From: Botrytis cinerea B05.10
Lineage: Eukaryota; Ascomycota; Leotiomycetes; Helotiales; Sclerotiniaceae
Direction of reading: 5' to 3'
Length of the DNA: 64,000 bases
Assembly: GCF_000143535.2 (NCBI RefSeq)
Contig: NC_037313.1
Location: 1,805,501 to 1,869,500, forward strand
The position numbers and the translations under genes were made by a program. Positions within the stretch are counted from its first letter, which is position 1; each line of letters begins with the position of its first letter. Below the pieces are notes generated by a model. That model had not been told where the DNA came from. It did no database searches and saw only the letters and a program-made list of their open reading frames with translations. Below, one piece after another: positions 1 through 10,582 of the stretch.

Positions 1-3000
1 TAGTAATCATCCCGCACTCCTGTCATTCTGCACTTCCTATTACCTTCCAAGATACATATCAACGTTTCTATACTTCAATACTCGAAGATTGATATGGAAT
101 CCACTGGTTTTCAACAATAAATCTCCAAGGGGGGTCTCTCTCTACAATAGAACTGTCATGCCAGCTATAATCTTCGCGGCAAAATAACCGTCATAAGATC
201 TTATTCACCCCAAGTTTTATCATACAAGCCTTCGTTCAAGCCCTTAGTTCTCGCCCACTGTATAACAACCTATATATAGAAACAATCAGACCAACCAATC
301 GAAAAAGCATCAAGGATTCAGAAATCCCACTAGCAGTGAATAATCACAATGTAGATTTCCGATTTCCAATTCTACAACAAAACCAATACGAAAGCGCTCC
401 CAAGCTCTACGATTTTAGTCTGCTTATCTGCGCAGGTAACACAGAGCTTAGCCTCATGAATAACCGAGATGTAGCGCCTATTTCTGTACGACGTATTGAT
501 GACTTTTGTCTCATGTTACACGAGATGGAGTACAAGGCTGTGTAACCAATACGACAACCCCACCGATCGGCTGGGTGTATTCTGAAGCAGTGAGATATTG
601 GTCCCTTCAGCGCTTTCCGCCCCAAACGCACTTCGTATTGGCATTTCTGGCAATTTTTACGAATAGCAGCGCGGAGATAAGAGATAGTGGTCCGAAAATT
701 GGTGCGGCATTGGGTGCACTTGTAGTTGTTGGTTGGCATGTTCTCATAGCCCTGGTTTCTGATGATGTTTGCCTGCTAGATATTAAGTGAAAGAATTGGC
801 CAGAGTACGAAGATTCAGGATAGTTGATCTCCAATGCCACATAACTGCCCCTAGAAAAGCAAGGAGAAACCCAAGATTCTAGAATTTTCTGGGCTCATTC
901 GAAAGTGCAGGTGCAAGGTTCTCCGCATGTTTGAAATTTCTGACCTAAAAGTATGATATGAATACACCCTATACAAAGGTAAAGGTCAGATTTTACCTTG
1001 GCGGGTAGCTTGTGCTGTTGTCTGAAAGGCCTGCGGAACAGGCCAAACAAACTCCAAACTATTGAAAAGTCCAGTTACAGAAGCACAGAACACCGAGATT
1101 TTCGAAATGAGACACGCGCATAACATAGCTCACGAGAAATACCAAGACTCCAGCTGCATATGCAGCCTTTACTGCTGTGCTAGTCGTTTCTTCAGATTAG
1201 CTATAGCTCGAGGGGTGTCTCGAATTTAAGCAGCATCTACGAGAGTTTTGCCGTTAGTTGCCTCTTCTCAAGACTTACAACAGCTGGAAATAGACTATAA
1301 ATTGAGTGAAAGACCCTGGATTCAGCTTGAATGACGATTGAATACTTCTATTCATTCATGCTGTTTGTCGATATAATAAGAGGATACATGTGATAGGAGT
1401 GTGTGTGATTAAATCAGATATCTTGCACAAGTCTCAGTGATTGAACGACGTGACCTCAGTGTATATTGTTACACCACATAAGCCTAACGGCCAATGTTCC
1501 ATAGTAAGAAGAATACCACCACACCGAATAAGAGATGTGGGCGAGCAAGGCCAAACCTTGGCCCACTGTAAAGTATTTTTAAATCGATTGCTTGTCGAAT
1601 CAGGGTTATATCCGTAAGTGTGTCTTGTTGCATGCTCAACCAAACTATCGGTATCAACGCGATCCAGACAATCATACTGTATCATCCAATTTCATTTCGC
1701 AGCATACCATCAACAGCGAAATGTTTGTGCATCCATCACAAGATTCCAATTTGACAATCGATGCAGCTGCTGCCTGCTGTCAGTCAGACATGGCCTACAC
1801 ATTGAAGGAAACAATATGCAAGGGGTACGGGGTGAATGAGAGGGGAGAGGGGCCGATACTACCCCAGAGAAAATTCCAAAGAAGGATCCAGAAGTTAAAA
1901 GCAGGTGATCAAGAAGTGGGTGGAAAAGCACAAGGTTTCTCATCCAACTCGGAAAAAGAAATGCATGTCATTACACGCACAAGAAATGATGTTTCGAGAC
2001 GTCAATGAGATTAAAAACACTAGCTTGTAGAAACCGTTATTCTGCTAGAAGTACCTGAAGGTGATAATTTCAACCCCAGACACATCTTCAACCGGGCTCC
2101 CAGTCCGATTTACCCGGAAGCGCTGACGAAGTGGGGGCCGATTTAACAACGTGGCCAAGGCGGGAACGAAGACGAAAATCCAGATAGTTGAACCTCTTAA
2201 CTTAAACCTCGGCACTCGATAGGTGAACCAAACTGCTGGATATACGCTGGTGGTCTGATAGTTCCAAACTTGGACATTAAGAGCGAAGATCCATTTTATA
2301 AATAAATCCAAAAAAATTATCCAGCAATAACAAACCTACCACATGAAACGGTATATTAAAAGAGGCCCTCCACTAAGATCCACTGCTGACAATCACTTCA
2401 CATAGATCCGCTTGCAATGGAACATGATATTCGAGTCATCGGTGATGCCACTTGGATGTAAGGATCAGTTGCGGCGTGAACTTTCGACACGCCTGTATTT
2501 TTCATCCAAATACAGCCATCGGCATGCCGATAGATTTGGGTTCGGATGTCAGCAATGTTACTTTTGTTCCTAGTGGTACAGGATTCTCAAGTAATAGTTT
2601 TGATAGTCCCTTCAAATTTTGCACGATTTATTTGAGCTCCTTGATTGGGGGCGACTGACATAATTTAACTCAAAGGATAATAGGCTGTCTTGCAATTTTT
2701 TTATTCATTAGTGTTACGGATCCTCATCACGCCCGTTTAAATTCCGTGTCGATATGATTTACTGTGGAACTGGACATCAAAACATCTCAGTCTGCGCGTA
2801 AGAGGCGTATTCAAACCTTCTATGCCGACAAGGAAGCATCGCACTGTGAAAATGACTGCATTTGTGATACCAACGCTAGAATTGCAGATCAGAGATTGCA
2901 GATTGAAAGAGTTAGATTGATTTTCCAGGCTTTTGGAAGGCAGGAAGATTGTTCGGTCCCGAAATAAATTTTATTTTCTAACAACAATCTGTCATACCGA

Positions 3001-3816
3001 GGAGTTGGTTCACGAGGCGTCCATATGTTGTGTGTTGTGATTTACTATATCGAGATCTTTTTCTTCCTTTTGAATAGCACAAAATGTGGCGCGTCTGGCG
3101 GCAGTGTGGACAATTGAATCCTACACAATATTATACGTGTAAACTGAAGAAATGCCACTCGTAATCTGACGTATCAAGATTGTTAACGTAGGTGGGAGTG
3201 ATGGCCCAGTGATTCTAAATTTGTGTGGAAGCTTTAGCGTCTGACTGTGCCAAGCATAAGTTTCTCTAATAGTCGGCTCTTCAAGCGGCGGACTAGGAAC
3301 CCACAAAGTTGTATGCAGAAGCGATCTTGGTCCGTGGTGAATGCCCATACCAAGCTTTAGCGACTGCAACCGACAGATCTGAGACGGGTAACGCTAATTA
3401 CCGTTTTCTTCTATCAAGCCCCAACAGCTAATAATACGTAGCCGACTGAAGCGGCGCTGTTAATCTCGAACATGCGGATTATATTGTTTGCTGTAACTTC
3501 CCTTTCCATTTGATCCGTGAATATAATGTTTACAAGTACTCTTTGTAATATACTAAAATGAACCCTTGACGGCTTTTAGGTAGCTGATAAGACAAAAGCA
3601 GTAATGTTGGTTTGTTCTGGATGTCAAGCTGACAGCACCTTCCCGTTCGATTGAGCTATCTTAAATTCATGGACTGTGCATGCAACACTGATGGAACTAA
3701 TGGCCAAGGCTGAAAGCAGGATTGCAGCTTCCTGGAGATGATTACAAAATTATTTACATTGAAATTAGTGATAGATCTGCGTAAATATAACAAATCAATC
3801 TCAGAAAAGATAGTAA
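1..3816. other. Gene-poor left end
   Basis: No reading frame here combines good length, an ATG and recognisable protein features. The only coding-like signal is a minus-strand frame of 110 codons (739 down to 407) whose first 33 residues carry two CxxC pairs. Its frame opens just downstream of a possible splice acceptor, but no upstream exon could be joined. The remaining frames are short and mutually overlapping. No intact repeat or transposase was recognised. The interval could hold a decayed gene or element, or upstream regulatory sequence of a gene outside the window. Confidence 0.5.
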
Positions 3817-5573
3817 TTAGATATTCGAAGGTGTAACCTGGTCTAGACTCGAGCGAAGGAGCTCATCTGCTATTTCTCCATATTGAAGTATGTCTGTCAC
3901 AATTCGGTAGCCCTCAGGTAAACTTTCGTCGTTCTGCCTGCAGGTTACTCGAATCTCTCTATTCCATCGATCGACCTCGAAAGACTCTCCATAGTATCTT
4001 GCATTCTCACGGATAGTTCCAGACTTATCCATGCCTGGTTGCTCAAGTGCCATCTTCCATATAGCGATTCTCGCAATCACACGGCTATCCCACGCACCCT
4101 CTCGCCGATGAGAGGAAAGTAGTAGCTTCAATGCTTCACCACGTAATGCCGGAGAATTGCGGCAGTACAGCGTGACTACGAATAGTGGTATTGTGGTGCG
4201 AATGTCAAAATCAAACGATGATTTTCCTGTGAAATCAGTGAGTATATATATCAAAAAATGTTACTAAGAAAGATAATAAGTACTTCGCAAAGAATGTTTT
4301 TCATAGTCTATGATATCTCGCGTGTAGGAGACAATATACTGAAATGGCTCCAGAAGCTTGTCTGTGACCGACTGCGGTTCGTTGAGACTTGTAGCAAGCT
4401 TGATAATACTGATTAATACCCGCAGTCTCAATGAATCTGGTCTTAACACCGGATGTCCAGAAATGTCAGGTTTGCAATCGGATATCCATGTAGATCGACG
4501 GAAGACCGTATCCCATTGTCTTAATTGTGCTACATAGTAGTCTCTCAGCTTGATGGCCGAGCGAGGAATCTTTCCTCTCGGCGTGAATCTATATTTGAAC
4601 ATCTCTATGTAGAGGTTGTTGGCCCTTGCGACGAGTATACTTCGAGTTTCGACTGCTTCCTCTATACTTAAGAATAATTCCGGGATATGAATCTGCTCTT
4701 TTCCAAATATGGCTTGGCGATAGGAGAACTCCGATTCGAAGCCCATAGTGGAATAGTTGACACTATCGAGGCTCATTAAGATACTAACAAATCTGTAATC
4801 CAGGAGTTTTGATGTCTCTTTCGTAAGCAATGAACGGGCACATTGCATGTGAGAGATTGCAAGATCTCGGTTCCCATAGAAGCAATCGAAGTGGGCTAGT
4901 ATAACAGAGGCAATAAAAAGTGTTCTTGAGCGTTCGGCTGTACTTTCTGTATCTGCTATAAAGTCTCTCGTTGATTGCAACGCTTTGCCGTACTGTTTAA
5001 GAGCGAAATGTTCGTGATCTTGAATTTGTTGTGAGCTGGCACTGTCCATCTGAAAGCTCCGCACAAGAGCAGAAATAGCCACAATTCCATGACGAATACA
5101 TGGCGTGGAAAAACTTTCTTGGAGAACTACTTCAGCCCAAAAGAATGACTCGATCGATCTGGCTGCACGGCGTGTTGCGTCCGCGATCATACCATATGGA
5201 TCGGTAGAAGTCGTAGAAGCGAAGTCTTGAAAGTATAGCCATTCTTGCTCGCTAAGATTTAGGTAAGAGGGTTCATGATTCGGTAGAGTTGGTGGCGCTG
5301 GACGTATAGGAACTAGACTTTGTCGAACAATTTCTTTCTTTTTTGTTGATATTGGTGCTTGTATAGTGTAACCCCGACATCGAATCCCGGAATTAGAACA
5401 TCGAAAACAAGCAGGTTTCCCTTCATCGCATTTAAGTCTTCGAAATCTAGGCATATAAAGTCAACATTGTGCCCGGAATAAAGTATCGAAAAACCCTACT
5501 TGCAAGTTACGCAACCTGATCTGACTTTAGGCCTGGAAGCTCTTTTTCTCACATAATCTGACATTTCGGACAT
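3817..5573 (-). CDS. Zn2Cys6 fungal-specific transcription factor
   Basis: Predicted nuclear DNA-binding regulator. Model: exons 5573-5500, 5446-4284 and 4226-3817 (minus), 548 residues. Splicing the first short exon to the second completes a perfect binuclear zinc cluster: C21-x2-C24-x6-C31-x6-C38-x2-C41-x6-C48, the classic GAL4-type fold. The first intron falls inside the cluster, between the second and third cysteines, which is common in this family. The remaining ~480 residues look like the helical fungal-specific regulatory domain (fungal_trans_2 type), with no other motif. The start at 5573 gives the only ATG in frame before the cluster; a second ATG lies three codons in. Upstream, at 5720-5731, is a CGG-N6-CCG palindrome of the sort such factors bind, so self-regulation is possible. 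No biosynthetic cluster adjoins it, and target genes cannot be inferred. Confidence 0.88.
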
Positions 5574-6840
5574 TGTTGGTTGGAGATGTTGAATAAACAA
5601 TTCATGAAACTATAAATCTTGGAAAACATGCGAGGACTGACAGTTAATATTTATTAAAGTTAATTGCCAATGTACCGAATACTTCCCCTCGAACCCGCCT
5701 TGAAAATGGCTAAGGTTTGCGGCTAAGGCCGCAGGGGTTGGCCGTTGACAGGGCTGGACATGTTAATAGGCAATCTTCTGGGATTGTAACGAGGGCGTGC
5801 GGAATATAATCATGCCGGGGTCATAAGCGGTGTACTGCATATCAGACAATAGTGAGATTAATACCAGGGGGAGGCACTAATCGGACAGTGGACAAATGAG
5901 AAAAAAGCCTACATTTCCTGTACTCAGGAAGCTCTCATCTCATCTATCTACGGACTTTTCGATTGCTCATTCGGTATTGGTTGCACTTGCATGGTTTGTA
6001 AATACAATTGCGGTATTAGATGATCGAAAAGCAATATGGAAAACTTTCACCTGCAAACACAATCCCCAATATAACTAATTGGCCATCCCAAGAAACAAAG
6101 GGATGGCATTCCCATTTTATTTGTCCCATGAGATACCCATGCTAATCGTAGTCTTCTAATAACCGACGAGAAGTTGAAGAATTATTGTAAAACGCTCAAA
6201 GGCTTGCCAGACTTGCATAGGCTTGCACCAACTAGTGTGTATTCTGTATCTGAGCTGTGTCGTTTTGTGAGGTCTATCCGACCGATTTCAAATCGGCGTT
6301 GATAACAAACTTTGACATCAAACCCTTTGTCGGGCATCAGATGATGATTTGACAGCAAGGCAAATAAGAAATAACTAGCACAGCAATGTCTATGAAAAGG
6401 ATGCCCAATAAGATGCAGAGGATTCGATAATATGAGAAACCTCGTGACATTGCAATATCTGACCTTGCTTTGAAAGACACAGCCGCCCAAAGCATCTAGA
6501 CCAAGAATGCCTTGAGAGTATTTGGGTATTATGTTGTATAATAGGATGTCCTTTTTGATTCTAGAAACAGAAACCAACAGTTGGAGGTCTAAGCAATTTC
6601 GCTTGGCCGGACTAGCTAGAGCGGGGGTCACGGGGTATTTAATCACTAAAGTCCGCGGTTCACCAGTGGTCCCGAACAGTTGATTACCTAATCCGAGCCA
6701 ATTTTTTCTTTGTCAATTTGTGATCCCCGCCATCAATACCCACAACGTTATGACCCCTCAAAGAAAATAAATCTTACACATTGAGAAAAAACACACCAGC
6801 AACTTTGCACTTTGGAAAACACTGCAGAAGAAAAGAAAAT
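5574..6840. other. Divergent intergenic region, Zn2Cys6 gene / DPH3
   Basis: About 1.27 kb between two divergently transcribed genes. It contains a GC-rich palindromic patch at 5718-5733 (listed separately). The frames at 5896-6078 (+) and 6182-6646 (-) show no family resemblance, and no acceptable exon partners were found. It presumably holds both promoters; no further element is supported. Confidence 0.5.
5720..5731. promoter_or_regulatory. CGG-N6-CCG palindrome, candidate Zn2Cys6 binding site
   Basis: The sequence GCGGCTAAGGCCGC has inverted CGG triplets separated by six bases, with four-base arms. Zn2Cys6 dimers recognise inverted CGG half-sites with a protein-specific spacing; Ppr1 uses six. 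It sits about 150 bases upstream of the start codon of the Zn2Cys6 gene on the minus strand. The match is visible; the function is inference. Confidence 0.3.
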
Positions 6841-7205
6841 ATGGCCGAAAATATTTACGACGAAATCGAGATCGAAGACATGACTTATGATCCAGTCCTA
6901 CAAATCTATCATTATCCATGTCCATGTGGCGATCGATTTGAAATCGGTATTGCTGATTTGAGAGATGGCGAAGACATTGGAGTCTGCCCAAGTTGTAGTT
7001 TGATGATCAAAGTCATTTTTGAAGTGGTAAGTTTCTCTCTTTCTTACAGGGAAAAGTGCTCGAAGCCAGTATGACGACACACCATTATGGCTTCTCTTAT
7101 GTGAAATATACTCTTGAATTATGTGCTAATTCTTTGGCGACGTAGGATGATTTACCAAAGCCGGAAGGAGATCAAGGAGGTTCTCAGGTGACGATTGCGA
7201 CTTGA
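6841..7205 (+). CDS. DPH3: Diphthamide biosynthesis protein 3 / Kti11 (CSL zinc finger)
   Basis: Small redox-active metal protein that supplies electrons to the Dph1-Dph2 radical enzyme in the first step of diphthamide synthesis on elongation factor 2. As Kti11 it also associates with Elongator-dependent wobble-uridine modification. Model: exons 6841-7026 and 7146-7205, 81 residues, matching the usual ~82. The CSL-type zinc finger is complete: C27-P-C29 and C49-P-S-C52, followed by the CSL tripeptide itself. The intron starts GTAAGT in phase 0 and lies shortly after the finger; exon 2 encodes a Gly/Gln-containing tail. The open frame extends upstream to 6781, but the ATG at 6841 matches the family start (MAENIYDEIEIEDM). 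It is expected in the cytoplasm and is very likely functional. Confidence 0.95.
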
Positions 7206-7706
7206 GTAGAGTGAGGATCCGAGGATATATATATATATACATATATCATGCATCGAATCGACAAAAGAGATTTTGTCAGTGAGTAGGACAACTGAGGGGT
7301 ACGTGAAAGTGAGGATGGGAATACTTTCCAAAACAAAATTCGCGCCCAACGACGAGCGTCCAGTCCAGCGTCATTCTGCGAAGAAACATTACCGCAAGAA
7401 TAGAACCAGATTTGATCAAGCCGAGGTCACAGGTGGCAAGAAGTAAAGAGAATTAGATCTTCTGGAGAATCTATAGTGTGTCTACAATGAGCAGATAGTC
7501 AGAAATTCAGACTGTTAATTGTCATCAGGCAATATCCAAATTAAAATGCTACCTTGATGTCTCATTGGTTCCCTATATTCATGATTCTCGAGTCGTAAAA
7601 ATGCCACTGCCAGTAAACGCCAAGTTGATGTCCGATTTAAAGCCTACCATTTGCAAGAAATGTTCGCGAGATCTATCCCTGGATCTGTCTCGAATGCATA
7701 AGGCAA
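7206..7706. other. Convergent 3' intergenic region, DPH3 / frataxin
   Basis: About 500 bases between converging genes, so it holds both 3' UTRs and polyadenylation signals. A short TA-rich run lies at 7228-7245. The frame at 7565-7858 (+) is a shadow of the frataxin second exon on the other strand. No other feature was seen. Confidence 0.5.
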
Positions 7707-8393
7707 TCACTCATCTCCTTGAATATCGGGAGTGTATGAACTCGATAGGTCGACGCCGACCTCATTCAACAGCAGTTCATTCAATGACGACCCATCTCTC
7801 AAGTATATCCACTCTCCTGATCCTGTGCCCTCTTTCGAATCTTGACCCTCGCTCGTAATCACGAAATCGTAGCGCTTTGGCCCGGATGTGGGAGAAGAAA
7901 GCCAAATTTGTTTATTTGGTGGCTGCTTGTTGATGACATAGGTGCCGATGGGTGGAAATGAGAGTGTAAGAACTCCAGCCTATATATAGATCTCGGTCAA
8001 TTCTAGGAAACCACCTCACAGAAGACGCATGAGCCTAAAGTAAAAACGTACGCTGTATTCGACATCAACGTCTTCCCTCTCCTCTTGTAACTCCTCCAAC
8101 TTCTCAACCATCATGTCCATGTACTTATCCGATAAGTCATTGTATTGTTCTTGACTGAGCTCAGCAGCTTGTTTTGGTTCTGGATTGCTTTCCAGTATCT
8201 TAGGTTTAGGGTTCTCGGATTCCGGAGACAGACCTTTGCCTACTTTGTTCGAAGTTGTGATAGGGCGGAAGGTTTGATACACAACACTTGATCGAACGGT
8301 TGGAAATGCTCGACCGCGTGAAAGGAAATTTCGAGAGGTGCCACATTGGCGGGGCGCACTGCGAAGGATCTTTGCAATGAATGTACGAGGCAT
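7707..8393 (-). CDS. YFH1: Mitochondrial frataxin
   Basis: Frataxin homologue of the mitochondrial matrix. It promotes Fe-S cluster assembly with the Nfs1-Isu1 complex. Model: exons 8393-8052 and 7979-7707 (minus), 204 residues. The N-terminal ~75 residues are rich in Arg, Ser and Thr without acidic residues, as in a cleavable presequence. The frataxin fold then begins with an acidic helix ([20 protein letters not shown], then [11 protein letters not shown]). It continues across the intron into strands with [18 protein letters not shown] and the signature [17 protein letters not shown]. The intron (GTACGT...TATATAG) is phase 0 and interrupts the fold between the acidic helix/strand and the beta-sheet. 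An in-frame ATG at 8477 would add 28 residues; the inner ATG gives a better presequence. It shares a ~300-base divergent promoter with AP-3 sigma. Confidence 0.95.
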
Positions 8394-8697
8394 TGTTCCG
8401 TTTGAATAGAATGATTTGCAGGAAAAAAGAGGAGGTTTGATGGGATGGATTCTGGGTGGAGAAATTGGTCGTTCCAATTCTACTTCGTAGGGGTTGACAA
8501 ACAGATTGGTCGCACAGGCTCAATGGAATTAAGCTTTGAGCTAGCTACCCCACGTTTTTTCTGCTTCATCGGCATATCGGGATTTCCACACCACGATCCT
8601 ATCACCTACATCGTGTTCAGCCTTCCTTTGTCGGTCTTCAACATAATTCTTTGCAAGCAGCAAACTCGTTTGGCTCTCAATATACTTGCGCTTAAAG
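8394..8697. promoter_or_regulatory. Divergent promoter region, frataxin / AP-3 sigma
   Basis: 304 bases separate the two start codons, so both promoters and 5' UTRs must lie here. No single binding site can be assigned with confidence. The frames on either strand in this stretch are short and uninformative. Confidence 0.55.
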
Positions 8698-9316
8698 ATG
8701 ATCAACGCAGTTCTTGTCTTCAATAATGCTGGGCAACCGCGCCTTACAAAGTTCTACACACAATTAGTTAGTACCAACTACTCACCATCCTCCAAATAAT
8801 CTTTACTAACAGCCCAACCAGGAAACATCAGTTCAACAGCGGCTTATTTCAGAGATATTCACACTCGTCTCTAATCGTCCTGCGGGCTCTTGCAATTTCC
8901 TTCCGCTTCCGCCCCTTCTCGCCTCCTCCTCCACATCCAAAACAGATTCATCTCCTCATAACGATATCCCTTCCCTCGTCACATATCGCCATTATGCGAC
9001 ACTATACTTCATCATTATTTCAACATCCACCGAATCCCCGCTTGCTCTTATTGATCTGATACAAGTATATGTGGAGGCACTCGATCGTTTATTTGAGAAC
9101 GTTTGCGAACTGGATTTGATCTTCAACTTTGAGACGCTGCATGCAACTTTGAGCGAGATGATCGTGGGCGGTGTTGTCATTGAGACACAGTTGGAGAGAG
9201 TTGTGGAAGGGGTAAAGGCACAGGGAAAAGTAGCAAAGAGACCCTTGAATGAAGGGAGGGGCGGGGCATTAGGAGGCATGGGAATGGGCGGGAATTTTGC
9301 CTGGGCCACCCGGTGA
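8698..9316 (+). CDS. APS3: AP-3 adaptor complex sigma subunit
   Basis: Small subunit of the AP-3 clathrin-adaptor-type complex, which sorts cargo from Golgi/endosomes to the vacuole. Model: exons 8698-8766 and 8822-9316, 187 residues, close to the family size. The protein begins with the conserved longin-like strand MINAVLVFNNAGQPRLTKFY, joined through a phase-0 intron to ETSVQQRLISEIFTLVSNRP. It continues with the family block YRHYATLYFI, then VEALDRLFENVCELDLIFNF and the C-terminal EMIVGGVVIET. There is a Ser/Pro-rich loop around residues 55-70 and a Gly-rich C-terminus, both outside the folded core. The first exon is only 23 codons and would be missed without splicing. The gene is divergent from frataxin. 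Confidence 0.95.
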
Positions 9317-9823
9317 AACTAGTGACCGTTTGGTTATACCTAAGACCAACTACAATAAGAGAACGCCCATCATTAAGCAAGATCACAAGATTACAGGAAT
9401 ACGTGATCGGAGACTGGCAGCGAGGGACACACTGGATGGCAATTGTAGAGGGTATTTCAACACTCTCAACACCGAAGTCGTTTCGTCAGCTGGAATGACA
9501 CAAGTCTCACACCTACCAGTTATGAGCAGAAAGAACCCCAAATGTTGTCAGCAAATCGCTCTTCTTGGTTACACATACATCACCACCAAGCTGTGCTCTC
9601 AACATATTATAAAAATTCATGGTTACAGAGAGTATCCTCGAGTAAACGAGATCTATGAAGAACTGAACAGAGAGAGAGGATATCTTGAGGAAAGATTTCT
9701 GGTTCATGCCTCATGTACACTTCCAGCCCATTGGTATTTAACGCCTCCACGCCAAGAATATACTACTACAAATTATACAATATCACGACATTCCATCATT
9801 GCTTCGAAAACATGACCTGTGCT
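9317..9823. other. Convergent 3' intergenic region
   Basis: About 500 bases between the ends of AP-3 sigma (+) and the small mitochondrial-type membrane protein (-). The plus frame running through it (to 9815) has no ATG at its head and no family resemblance. It is treated as 3' UTR and spacer. Confidence 0.5.
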
Positions 9824-10351
9824 TCAACTGCTATTCTTTGCTACAGGTGATACATCTTCGGCTTGATCCATACGTCTGCGAACTTGATCTTTTGACCACA
9901 GTGATCCTGTAAGTCCAAAAAACCAATCCCGAACCTGTGATTTGTCAATATTCCATATCTCAATTAGATGCATAGGTATTCATACTCCTTGAAATGGTGC
10001 CCCCTCATGAACCAAGTTGTCCTTATTCCAATCCGCGAAGAGTACTCCATACACTATCACAACTGTTTCCCATATATCAGCACTCTGTAATTTGATGTAC
10101 CCTCTCAGAGTCTACCCACATAGAATAGAGCTCAATTGCGCGACTTTAACAGCTTTTGTCCATCCTGGTCTCGCCCACTTGAGCTTCGTTCTCCTTTTGT
10201 ATCTTCGTTCAAGTCGGAATTGATGCTTTTGTGATAATTTCGAGAAATCGGGAGGCCACAGTCTTTTCGCTTTATAAGGATTCGCATTCGGATCGTATGG
10301 TAACTCGAACCGGGACTGCTGGGCAGCACGTCTAACAAGTGTGCGAAACAT
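9824..10351 (-). CDS. Small single-pass membrane protein, probably mitochondrial
   Basis: Uncharacterised 139-residue protein built from three exons (minus): 10351-10120, 10062-9986 and 9934-9824. The N-terminus (MFRTLVRRAAQQSRFELPYD) is short, basic and amphipathic, like a mitochondrial targeting signal. A strongly basic block follows at about residues 45-68 (RRYKRRTKLKWARPG). Splicing exon 1 to 2 creates one hydrophobic segment (about 73-88, SSILFVIVYGVLFADW), good evidence that this splice is right. The last exon adds a Trp/Phe-containing stretch (VRDWFFGLTGSLW) and a charged tail. The layout suggests a mitochondrial inner-membrane protein with one transmembrane helix. I do not recognise a named family. 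It shares a 231-base divergent promoter with leucyl-tRNA synthetase. Confidence 0.75.
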
Positions 10352-10582
10352 TCTTGTTGACGTTATAACTATAAAATCGTTTCAAGGTTCACTTGAAGCT
10401 GGACAAGACTGTTATTGCTTTTTGCCTTAGGCATCCATGCATAAACATCCCACCAGCCCGCAATTTCTCAGTTGGTGACCCGAATTTCAGTGCAGTCTCT
10501 CTGACTCAGTGAAACTTTTAAAGCAACGGTCCATACTCTGCAGAGAGGATATTGAAAACTTTGAAATTTCAATATCGCAATC
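10352..10582. promoter_or_regulatory. Divergent promoter region, membrane protein / LeuRS
   Basis: 231 bases between the start codons of the small membrane protein (-) and leucyl-tRNA synthetase (+). Both promoters and leaders must fit here. No specific element can be assigned. Confidence 0.5.

Noticed and set aside
1..3816. Possible degraded transposon at the left end
   Set aside because: No terminal repeats, target-site duplications, transposase or reverse-transcriptase motifs and no clear mutation bias could be seen by eye.
9297..9815. 172-codon plus frame after AP-3 sigma
   Set aside because: Begins without ATG, overlaps the end of AP-3 sigma in another frame and shows no protein features.
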